Shown: piece by piece, positions 8,415 through 16,838 of the stretch
How the letters are laid out: every line of letters begins with the position of its first letter
How positions within the stretch are numbered: position 1 is the stretch's first letter
Virus record (IMG/VR): IMGVR_UViG_3300032294_003025
Span: 1-21,666 of that record
Length of the DNA stretch: 21,666 bases
Source of the DNA: a virus
Reading direction: 5' to 3' (one strand)
The notes under the pieces: generated by a model
Seen by the model: only the letters and a program-made list of their open reading frames with translations
What the model was told of the DNA's origin: nothing
Database searches by the model: none
Translations under genes and position numbers: made by a program

Positions 8415-9497
8415 TTATGTCCTTTTTTCAACATTGAAAAATCCATAACCATAATTCAGTAAGTCCCCTAAATTATCAACTTCTCCCAATCTTTGTACTC
8501 TTTCGAATGCACTATTTTTCCCTCTCTCCACAAAGATGTCCGTTTGAATTTGTCCTTGGTCAATAATTTTTATTAATGACTCGTCTTTTGTTATTGGTCC
8601 TGCAGTAATATTATTCTCTGTAAGACCTGATGATTGTACGAAACTTAGTGTGAACCCTTCCTTATAATCATAATAATCAACATTTTGTATTGTGTATGCA
8701 GTAAAAATTGGATTCATGTCAGTTATTGCACCATAGATTTCTCCATTCTTTATGACAGGCGCTCCAACCACATATGTATTTAATCCGTATTGTGCCAATT
8801 CTGTAATTCTTGATTTTGTATCAGATGAAACCGTAAAAGGTACTTTAGTGTAATTGGAGCTTACTTGTGGTGCAACTGAATTTACGGCATCTCCACTGAA
8901 AATATAATCATAACTTATTGGCGTTGCAGACCAACTTCCAATGTTCGAAGTAAAAAATACTCTCCCGAGAGGATTATATATTACTTGAGATTTGAAAGGG
9001 ACATGAATTTTTTTAAACACATCAACCACACCCCAAGGATTAACTTGTTTCAATCTTATAGTATAAGAATTAGTTCCATTCGGATATGTGTGTGAAATAT
9101 AGTTTGGTGTATATGCCGTAATGACTTCTATTTGTGAACCGTCCCCCCAATCAACAGAATAAGTAGATAGGTCAATAAACTTTTGATAGTTTTGTGAAGT
9201 GTTATAAAAGAAGTATGTATATGGAGAAGATGTTGTTGCAGAAAATAAAAAGTTTGTTACAATATCTTGTTGCACAATATCACCATCAAAAGGGCTGAAA
9301 TACCCCGAGTCGTAAGCCGACTGAGTCAACATTATCGGTACAGTAAGTCCAGTCAAAGTAGAACTTCCGTTAGGTCCTGAACTAATAAGTTTTTGCATGG
9401 ACTCATAATATCCCACCTTAACACCATCAACGGTTGTGGTCTTGATGTCAGAGCTGATTGTCTCAGGAGATATAATAAACCTATATGTATCACTCAT
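8415..9497 (-). CDS. Structural protein with PKD-like domain (360 aa)
   Basis: Residues about 85-168 look like a PKD/Ig-like beta sandwich: a VDWGDGS segment at 115-121 followed by HTYP at 136-139, the usual order in PKD domains. The N-terminal 80 residues and the C-terminal 190 residues are not recognised; the C-terminus is charged and contains several short hydrophobic strands. PKD-like domains are common in phage tail proteins as decoration or carbohydrate-contact modules. The ATG overlaps the preceding gene's TGA in ATGA. Its TAA lies 26 nt before the next ATG. Tail or baseplate role inferred from the operon. Confidence 0.75.
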   Translation of the reverse strand: MSDTYRFIISPETISSDIKTTTVDGVKVGYYESMQKLISSGPNGSSTLTGLTVPIMLTQSAYDSGYFSPFDGDIVQQDIVTNFLFSATTSSPYTYFFYNTSQNYQKFIDLSTYSVDWGDGSQIEVITAYTPNYISHTYPNGTNSYTIRLKQVNPWGVVDVFKKIHVPFKSQVIYNPLGRVFFTSNIGSWSATPISYDYIFSGDAVNSVAPQVSSNYTKVPFTVSSDTKSRITELAQYGLNTYVVGAPVIKNGEIYGAITDMNPIFTAYTIQNVDYYDYKEGFTLSFVQSSGLTENNITAGPITKDESLIKIIDQGQIQTDIFVERGKNSAFERVQRLGEVDNLGDLLNYGYGFFNVEKRT

Positions 9498-10300
9498 GGT
9501 CTAGGTGGATTTACATATTCAAACCATTTTATTGGGGTTGTCGTACCCACTCTTGTTCCCGTCTTTACATCGAATATTTTATAGTTCAAATCGATATAAT
9601 CCAAAACAACCCTGTAATAGAAATATATTGTATTATCGAAAGCATAAACATTACCACCTAAAGATGATGTTTGTAATGATGACTGAGGTTCGTTCATCAT
9701 TTTTGTGAACTGACCTGTACTGGCATTATAAAATTTTGCCGTCATATAAAAAGTATTGAGCGGTAAAAACTTCAAACTTTTTAACCAATAAATGAAGAAC
9801 CCTTCTTTATCACCAATATAATCTAACTTGTATTTTGGTTTCCTAATTCTCACAGGAGTTCTAGCCATATTAATATCCATGAATTCTCCCTGTTGAGTTG
9901 GAATAATAATTGTAAAATAATTCTTTTGTCTTTTTTCATCCACACTATCGTAAAAGTCCAATTTGAAAAAAGAATTAGAAAAACTATTTCTATAATAAAA
10001 AATATCTTGTGTTGTAAATCCTTCCCCTAAGTAACTGTTTTGCCAATTGCTTGGACTTGTTAAACTTCCTCCCGAATAAAAAAAGAATTCATAATTAATT
10101 TCAGTTTTACCGTTAGTGTCCGCATCATGAGGAAATCTGTTGACTTCAAAATCATAACCCACACCTACAACTTCTTTAACAGATTTGATTTCATATTCAT
10201 CTACCGCATCATCCAATCCTTCATAATCCCATTTTAGTTCAATGGGTATATTGATTTGCTTGTTGAGTAGAATATTTTGTAAAATACTAAATTTATTCAC
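9494..10300 (-). CDS. Uncharacterised tail/baseplate protein with GTG start (268 aa)
   Basis: No family is recognised. The protein is rich in aromatic residues (many Tyr and Phe), typical of beta-structured virion proteins, with no signal peptide or membrane helix. The start is a GTG embedded in GTGAATAA, where the last three bases are the stop of the upstream gene, giving an 8-nt overlap. The same GTG-AAT-stop design is used by the upstream gene's own start. The stop TGA overlaps the next ATG by 4 nt. Structural role inferred from context. Confidence 0.75.
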   Translation of the reverse strand: MNKFSILQNILLNKQINIPIELKWDYEGLDDAVDEYEIKSVKEVVGVGYDFEVNRFPHDADTNGKTEINYEFFFYSGGSLTSPSNWQNSYLGEGFTTQDIFYYRNSFSNSFFKLDFYDSVDEKRQKNYFTIIIPTQQGEFMDINMARTPVRIRKPKYKLDYIGDKEGFFIYWLKSLKFLPLNTFYMTAKFYNASTGQFTKMMNEPQSSLQTSSLGGNVYAFDNTIYFYYRVVLDYIDLNYKIFDVKTGTRVGTTTPIKWFEYVNPPRP

Positions 10301-12002
10301 ATCTATCTATTAAAGGTTTATAAGGAACTTCAAGTCCTGTTAATCCGTCGTTAAAATCAAAATCTCTATCGTCGGGTATTAACTTAAATATTGTGTTCGA
10401 GTATGGGTATTGAGCCCCATTAAAAAATGGATAATCAACTCCTCTACCCAAATTATCAATAAATCCGTAAGTATACAAATCTCTCCATCTGAAATTTTCA
10501 TCAGATGCTGAATAAAAAGAATAACTTGGGACTGATTCTATTTCATTAATTTTTGCGGTTTCAATATAATCCGAAAAAACTCTTATTGTTATAGGATGAT
10601 GAGGTTGATAATAATATCCTGATGGATTTGTGGAGGTTGAAGTTTGAAACACATTCTGATTAAATTTCAACTTGTGATAATATTTCGAAATTACTCTTTC
10701 GACTTGAAAGTAATCGTTCCACTCACAAAAGTCTCCATCTATAATATCACCAACTTTTAAGTTTTGATTATAATAAAAAGTTTTGGTTACTCCATTTGTT
10801 TGAGTATAAGAGCTAACTCCTATATTTGAGTTTGAGTTTACATTTGTAGAAGACCACCAAGAGTTATTTGTTTTAGTTATATTGAATAACCAACCCTGTT
10901 TTAATGCCACACCGTTTGTTGGGGGGTTGAAATACCCTGAGTATCCTCTATTGATTATAGTGAGAAACAATTCAGACAAAGGTCTTTGTTGATTATCCAA
11001 AAGGTTGGCTAAATTCAAATCTCTAAGTGGTGTTATTGTATAAGTGTTTGAACTATTTTTTTGTGAGATTCTTGTAATTTTGTTTGGTGTAATCGAACTT
11101 AATTCTAATTTCTTTTCATCATTAAAAGAATTTTTTTCGAACCCTGTTTTAGTAACAACCGCATCATCAATGTTGGAAATTATTTTATGTTGTCTTATAT
11201 AATATTTTGATTTGGTTTCTTGGATATTATCAAAGTTCACAACTCTTTTGAAGGTCCCAATAACTGAATTTGCAAATGTATTACCCGTATATCCAATATC
11301 GTAAATACTGAAAATGTAAACCTCGCTTCCGAGTAATCCATTTCCTAAATCAAAAACCTCAAATAAGGTTTGAGTTCTATAACTTAAAATCTCATTATTA
11401 ACTTTGAGTTCAACGGATTCACCTATTGTTAGTCCGTGTGGAGAAATACATTCAAAAGAAATTATAGGATTACCATTGACTGTAGTTCTTTTTATTACAA
11501 ATGGAATTCCATCCTTAGCCACCCAATCAAAAGTGGTATCATTCAATGTTGCAGATAAGTTTACATCAAAATTATTTTGGAATGGATACGAATAATAATA
11601 CGTCCAATTATATGTGAAAGCACTTTTTGACTTATAATTTATGTGGGTGTTTGTTATATCATCTCTAAAGAAATCAAACTCATAATACTGTGGGAAACCT
11701 TTCCATACGTTTGTAAATACAGAAGTTTGTCCGTCAACCAGATATAAATTATATTGGAATGGTAAGTATTCTGTTGTACCTGTAAAAACATTTTCATACA
11801 AATAACTTACCTTAAAAGTAGGTCTGAATATTGTAGATGTTTGTCTTTCCTCATCAAAAACTTGAGCCAAACTCACATTCGCAGTTCTATCATATTCAAC
11901 TAAAGACTGACTTTGTTCCTGCAAACTTACTTGCAGTTGTTGGTCTTCGGACGGTGCCGATTTGTATTGTTGAGAACTTGGTATGATTGTAAATCTATTC
12001 AC
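10293..12002 (-). CDS. Uncharacterised structural protein with GTG start (569 aa)
   Basis: No confident family. The first 45 residues are Gln/Ser-rich and polar, possibly a flexible arm; the rest is Asn/Tyr/Phe-rich and beta-looking with no membrane segment. It starts with GTG inside GTGAATAG, overlapping the stop of the 1584-residue gene by 8 nt, so translation probably depends on ribosomes finishing the upstream gene. It sits two genes after the gp6-like gene, where T4 carries wedge gene 8, but I see no sequence support for equating it with gp8. A baseplate or tail role is inferred. Confidence 0.75.
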   Translation of the reverse strand: MNRFTIIPSSQQYKSAPSEDQQLQVSLQEQSQSLVEYDRTANVSLAQVFDEERQTSTIFRPTFKVSYLYENVFTGTTEYLPFQYNLYLVDGQTSVFTNVWKGFPQYYEFDFFRDDITNTHINYKSKSAFTYNWTYYYSYPFQNNFDVNLSATLNDTTFDWVAKDGIPFVIKRTTVNGNPIISFECISPHGLTIGESVELKVNNEILSYRTQTLFEVFDLGNGLLGSEVYIFSIYDIGYTGNTFANSVIGTFKRVVNFDNIQETKSKYYIRQHKIISNIDDAVVTKTGFEKNSFNDEKKLELSSITPNKITRISQKNSSNTYTITPLRDLNLANLLDNQQRPLSELFLTIINRGYSGYFNPPTNGVALKQGWLFNITKTNNSWWSSTNVNSNSNIGVSSYTQTNGVTKTFYYNQNLKVGDIIDGDFCEWNDYFQVERVISKYYHKLKFNQNVFQTSTSTNPSGYYYQPHHPITIRVFSDYIETAKINEIESVPSYSFYSASDENFRWRDLYTYGFIDNLGRGVDYPFFNGAQYPYSNTIFKLIPDDRDFDFNDGLTGLEVPYKPLIDRCE

Positions 12003-15000
12003 TTAATCCGTATTTTTCTTTGAATTTTTCTAATGCCGTAGCCCCTACAATTGTTCCAAAATAAAAATGAAAAGGTGCACCAACTAAAAATTTACTACTG
12101 ATGGATGGACCACTTGGTTTGAATTCTGTACCAGAACTTAAAACCGTGTCATTAGACACGTTGAAAATATATCCTCTCATATTTTGGTCGTTTACAATTC
12201 CGCTACCCTTAAAATATTGAGTTAATACTCTATCTAATGATTGATACCCATATTGTAATATATCACCCTCGTTAGTCGCCCAATTATTTAGTTCGGTTCC
12301 AAATATGTTTGAGTTATTCTGAAGACTCCATTTATAAAATGGTACTTCTTGGGTTTTTATTCCATAATAGTATGGTGTTGAGTTTGCGGTTGGTGAACTT
12401 CTAAAGTTTATTCTCCCTGGTGTGATAAAATCCTTAAATTGAAGATTCTCAGTCGTAGATGAGAAAAATATACCAATTGTAGGATTGGTTGGTGTTCCGT
12501 AAATGCCAACTGGACTATTGTCAGTATTTGTACTATAAAACTCAGGACTGAATTTAATTACCCCTTCTTCTGAATTTATCGACATCATTTGAGCTAAGTC
12601 ACCGTCAACTCGTCTTTTACTTTCACCCCTATTACCACTCGAATTCCTTGTAAAGAAATTTTGTATTGAGTCTCTTTCTAAGAAAGATGAATTCAAAATT
12701 CTTGAGATTACGAATAAATTTATTATATCAGATGTGTCAGAATAACTTGTCGGATTCAGATTGTCTAATATAAATGCGTTAGTTGACGGGTCTAATGTTA
12801 TTTCATCGTAAAAACTATCTTTGTATCCCAAATCAATAATTGTTGTAGGGAATAATAAATTTTTATCATTAACTGAGGTGGGTTCCAAAGATGCTGATTT
12901 GCCGACAAACTTATTCGAACTGAATATATATGGACTACTTCTATAGTAGAAATTTGAGGTTTCATCCTCAAAGAAAACCAAATCTTTACAAAAATTTACA
13001 TCTGAAGGTTTATTTTCTCTATCATAGTAAGTGTCCACCTGAATTGGAAAAGCGAATAACGTTCCATTCACCCAATTATTTGTAAATGTTTGTGAAAGAA
13101 CTCCTCGACAAATACCATAAAATAACTTATATCTTGTTCCCCACTCATCAAATTTTTCCAAATCTTTAGTCAACCCAATAAGTGGTCTCGTAAATAAAAC
13201 ATAACAACCATTTTCAACTTGGTCATTTTTTGCGCAAGATTGACTGATTCCAAAAGTATTACTAAAACCCGTATAACAATCTAAAGAAACCATGTTAGAA
13301 CAGTTGAAACTTTCCAAAACATTTGACGCATAAAGTTGTCCTTCTATATCGGGTTCTTCTTGTTGAGCATTAGTTGGATATTGTGATGACAAAAGTGTTG
13401 AATCTGTTGTGGGGTCAATTATTTCGTAGAGTGCAAAATTTATATTTTGTTGTAGTAATGCAACATTAGGAGCATCCCAAGCAATCCCATCTAACACATC
13501 TGATGATGGTAATCTATCCGTTCTCATCACGATTTTGTTTTTATCCGAAATTAATAAAGGGTTTTGTAATAAATCAGGATAAAGATTTGGCGAAGTATAC
13601 CTATAATCTAACTCATTGTACGCAATATTACTTGCATCTAAAATTTGAAAAGCTCTTCCTAAAATATTAACACTAAAAATAGGAGTTAGAAAAGCTAAAG
13701 CACTAGTTCTATTGAGTTCTCCATCCAATATTGCGTTTCCTGATAAATCCTCCGAGTCGTCATATTTTCCAGAGCTTACAGTATTACTATAAAAATCATT
13801 CGCTGATTTCGATGATATTCCATTTGCACCATAGAAAGGGTCATTATTAACATTTGAATTATATACACTATAATTGCTAACATCTAATTTACCATAATAT
13901 CCAACTGAAGATGATGTAAATGCCGAAAACTGTGTACCAGGTGTGAAAAAGTATGAATTATAAAAAATGTTGTTTTGATTATTAAATTGTTGTACTGTTG
14001 AATTTGGTGTTACTTTCTGTATTGGGATATTTATTCTTGCTTCTAAAAGAAATGAAAATCTACTGTCATCAACATCATATCCAAATATTTTTCCTAAATT
14101 ATATTTGTTCTTAAATTTAGGAGAATAAGGGTCAACCCCTCTTTGAAGTATTAAAATATATTGATTATCGAAGTTTTCGTAAAAATCATTGAATCCAAAA
14201 ATTCTTGTCGGTACACTTCTTTCCCTATATTGTATCCCGTTGTTATGTTCCATCCATCTTAAAACAGTTTCTGCCGTTAAAATATCTGGAAAGGTTTGAA
14301 CACTATTGAGGTTTGCAAGACTTATAAACTCATTTACTGTTATTGCCGTTATTACTTGGAAATATTCTCTATCAATTGGGAAATATTGCCTATTGAAAGT
14401 ACTACCCGTAGTCAGATTATATGTTGACGTTTTTTCTAAAGTTTGGTTATTTTCATTAGCATATTTAACAGTGATTTGTTGAGCTTGTGTAATCGAAGTA
14501 CCTGAAATGCCAAAAAGAGTTCCGTTATTTGTTACCTCTTCGTATAATACGTTTTTATCTGATGTCGTTCCAGGATTGACTGTTGTTAATAATTGTCCCG
14601 GTAAATAACTTCTTGTAGATATAACAGTTATTGTGTTGTCCAAATGACTTAAACCCACATTACTTTCGTGGTCAAAACTAACTCTAATTCTATTTATGCC
14701 AGAAAAATATGAATTTCTTTGGTTAAAGAGATTAACTCTTTCTCCTATTGGTAAATCCATACTCCATACAAACATTTTATCTTCTCCCTCGGAAACCTCT
14801 CTTAACACATCTGATTTCGGAACTTTATAAACAGTATCAACTCCTGAGGAAATATTTCCGCCCATAGCTTGTGAATATAAATCCGCGATTATTGTTATAT
14901 CCTCAGCTGGTTGATAGTTAATTCCGTACAAGTATTCAGTAAACTTTTCGTAGTATTTAACTGGAGATGATACAGGAGTTAGGACACCATTACCTGTTGT

Positions 15001-16749
15001 ATCAATTAACGTTGTTGAAGTTTCCGCGGGTTTACAATCACAACTTTGACATTCAGGATATGTAATCATTGGTAATCTTACAGGTATACCTCCAGTCCTA
15101 GGTCTTCCTCCAATTATATTTCTGAGAAGGTTAATAATTTGGTAAATTGTTCCGATGATTACGTGAGCAAGAACCAATAAAAATGAACCAATGTATTGAA
15201 ATATTGTAAATAATATTGAAAATATGAAAAATAAAGTATCAAAGTTTCTGTACCCTTCATTCACAGGAAACTTGTTTACGGTCGCAGCACAATCATTATT
15301 ACCTATTTCTTTAATCCCTATAAATCTAGCCCTGTTCCCTTTCTTATATTGGTCTATAAGTCCAGAGACCGTATATACTTTATTGAATCTAAATTCATAA
15401 AAAGTATCCTCGCAGTTGATAATGCTGTCAAGTTTTTTATTTGTATCCGAACCGAAACCATTTGTATAACCAGACCAATCTAATCCAAAATAGTACGAAC
15501 TCCTCAATTGTTTATATCGAGAAGAAAAACTTGGTTGGGTTAAATACGGGTCTGCAGTTGTGTTGGCTAACCATCCGTATTCTCTAACGTTTGGAACTAA
15601 AAAATCAGCTCTTCTGGTTTGTTGGGATAGTCCTTTGGCTTGTTGCCATTTTATTTTGAACCTATAGTTTGCCTTAGTTGGAATTCCAACATTTGGGTCA
15701 GGAGAAATGACTCTCTCACCAAATTCATTCGTTGTTATATAATCCAAATTCATTGGTAATTCAGTAACCCATGTCCCATCCTCATCAATTACATTTCCTG
15801 ATTGTTCCAACTGATATTGTTCCAAAATTGGATTACCGTCACTATCTTGCTGAATTGTTTGTCTAACAGCTAAAATCTGTCCAGGTCCTGACTGTAGACT
15901 ACAAAGTTCACCTGTATTATCTCTAGGTTTACAATTCTTTCTCACTCTATATTCATCCGAATTAGAAAATATAGAACCTATAAAAACAGATGTTGGTTGT
16001 ATGTCAATATTAGCATCTTCTCTCAAATCAAAATCCACCCTATTAATTGCAATCTGACAGATTTCAGGTTCCCCCCATAGAGGAGAAACTTCAACCGTTT
16101 TTGTTAGATTAACAATTTGAGGAAGAGAGTTTAAGTCAGTTGATGTTCTGAAACTACCACCTGAAACTTGAGCCTCGGTAGCTCTACCTATTCTTATTAA
16201 ATCTTGAGGTGTCAAAGAAAACTCTCCGATGTCTGAAAGGTCCACATCCATTACAACCGTTTGGAATCCTAATGGAACCCCCATAATCATATAATCACCA
16301 CTTTCGTTTGTTTTTACAGTAAATTTGAAATACTTGTCATATATTTCAGCGGCAGTTGCATTTGTTAGTACGTCTAACCTTGTTGGAAAAGTTCCTGTAG
16401 CTGCGTGTTTACTGTATGACTTTTCATAGGGTAACAAGTTATACCTGTACCCGTCTTCATTAGTATCTTCAATAGACGTATAAGGATATATCGAACGAAG
16501 TTCTTGATTTAACAAATCTTGTTCTGAAGCAGGAATGAAAACCGATATTTTCGCATTAGGAACACCTGTTCCATTGTTTGCAGTAACTCTTCCAACAACT
16601 ACTCCATAGTCGGCACAATATCTTGTATAAACATCTGCTTGTTGAATCTTCAAAGATAAAATCTCTAAAAATTCAAAGTCTTGGTCTAATTGTAAATTTA
16701 TTGTTTTGTCTACGCCTACTTCAGTTCTAATTCTATAACTTTGACCCAT
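11995..16749 (-). CDS. Giant baseplate-region protein with internal hydrophobic segment (1584 aa)
   Basis: The largest gene of the window follows the gp6-like gene, where T4 has gene 7 (about 1030 residues), but the sequence is not recognisably gp7. Residues about 45-172 contain VVGRVTANNGTGVPNAKISV and later ESGDYMIMGVPLG, a pattern like CarboxypepD-regulatory or Cna-B Ig domains. Residues about 505-547 form a strongly hydrophobic stretch long enough for one long or two short membrane helices, followed by a CxxCxC cluster at 567-572. The rest of the protein is long, Asn/Ser/Tyr-rich and unassigned. The ATG at 16749 follows an 89-nt gap and has no clear ribosome binding site. Possible roles are wedge scaffold, membrane-contacting injection component or tail-tip protein; only the structural context is firm. 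Confidence 0.8.
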   Translation of the reverse strand: MGQSYRIRTEVGVDKTINLQLDQDFEFLEILSLKIQQADVYTRYCADYGVVVGRVTANNGTGVPNAKISVFIPASEQDLLNQELRSIYPYTSIEDTNEDGYRYNLLPYEKSYSKHAATGTFPTRLDVLTNATAAEIYDKYFKFTVKTNESGDYMIMGVPLGFQTVVMDVDLSDIGEFSLTPQDLIRIGRATEAQVSGGSFRTSTDLNSLPQIVNLTKTVEVSPLWGEPEICQIAINRVDFDLREDANIDIQPTSVFIGSIFSNSDEYRVRKNCKPRDNTGELCSLQSGPGQILAVRQTIQQDSDGNPILEQYQLEQSGNVIDEDGTWVTELPMNLDYITTNEFGERVISPDPNVGIPTKANYRFKIKWQQAKGLSQQTRRADFLVPNVREYGWLANTTADPYLTQPSFSSRYKQLRSSYYFGLDWSGYTNGFGSDTNKKLDSIINCEDTFYEFRFNKVYTVSGLIDQYKKGNRARFIGIKEIGNNDCAATVNKFPVNEGYRNFDTLFFIFSILFTIFQYIGSFLLVLAHVIIGTIYQIINLLRNIIGGRPRTGGIPVRLPMITYPECQSCDCKPAETSTTLIDTTGNGVLTPVSSPVKYYEKFTEYLYGINYQPAEDITIIADLYSQAMGGNISSGVDTVYKVPKSDVLREVSEGEDKMFVWSMDLPIGERVNLFNQRNSYFSGINRIRVSFDHESNVGLSHLDNTITVISTRSYLPGQLLTTVNPGTTSDKNVLYEEVTNNGTLFGISGTSITQAQQITVKYANENNQTLEKTSTYNLTTGSTFNRQYFPIDREYFQVITAITVNEFISLANLNSVQTFPDILTAETVLRWMEHNNGIQYRERSVPTRIFGFNDFYENFDNQYILILQRGVDPYSPKFKNKYNLGKIFGYDVDDSRFSFLLEARINIPIQKVTPNSTVQQFNNQNNIFYNSYFFTPGTQFSAFTSSSVGYYGKLDVSNYSVYNSNVNNDPFYGANGISSKSANDFYSNTVSSGKYDDSEDLSGNAILDGELNRTSALAFLTPIFSVNILGRAFQILDASNIAYNELDYRYTSPNLYPDLLQNPLLISDKNKIVMRTDRLPSSDVLDGIAWDAPNVALLQQNINFALYEIIDPTTDSTLLSSQYPTNAQQEEPDIEGQLYASNVLESFNCSNMVSLDCYTGFSNTFGISQSCAKNDQVENGCYVLFTRPLIGLTKDLEKFDEWGTRYKLFYGICRGVLSQTFTNNWVNGTLFAFPIQVDTYYDRENKPSDVNFCKDLVFFEDETSNFYYRSSPYIFSSNKFVGKSASLEPTSVNDKNLLFPTTIIDLGYKDSFYDEITLDPSTNAFILDNLNPTSYSDTSDIINLFVISRILNSSFLERDSIQNFFTRNSSGNRGESKRRVDGDLAQMMSINSEEGVIKFSPEFYSTNTDNSPVGIYGTPTNPTIGIFFSSTTENLQFKDFITPGRINFRSSPTANSTPYYYGIKTQEVPFYKWSLQNNSNIFGTELNNWATNEGDILQYGYQSLDRVLTQYFKGSGIVNDQNMRGYIFNVSNDTVLSSGTEFKPSGPSISSKFLVGAPFHFYFGTIVGATALEKFKEKYGLSE
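15109..15237 (-). other. Coding segment for about 43 hydrophobic residues (membrane-like)
   Basis: This part of the 1584-residue gene encodes a stretch dominated by Phe, Ile and Leu, beginning FDTLFFIFSILFTIF and ending near IINLLRNIIGG, with no charged residue until the terminal Arg. It is the only clearly membrane-like segment in the structural cluster. A Cys cluster (C567, C570, C572) follows about 20 residues later. Whether it inserts in a membrane or packs inside the baseplate cannot be told from sequence. Confidence 0.7.
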
Positions 16750-16838
16750 GGAGTCTTTTATGATAAATAGTTTACCCCAAAATTTTAATGGAAGATGGGT
16801 AATTGAAATTTAGAAATAGATGTGAATAAATAAATCTA
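16750..16838. other. 89-nt intergenic gap before the giant gene
   Basis: AT-rich gap between the gp6-like stop and the next ATG. It holds a 7-bp inverted repeat, AATAGAT at 16815-16821 and ATCTATT at 16834-16840 with a 12-nt loop, whose right arm runs into the stop codon of the gp6-like gene. It also holds a 5-bp TACCC/GGGTA pair around an AAAATTTT core. Neither has the GC-rich stem plus T-run of an intrinsic terminator. No small ORF is convincing. It could house a promoter or a processing site, but nothing decides this. Confidence 0.4.
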
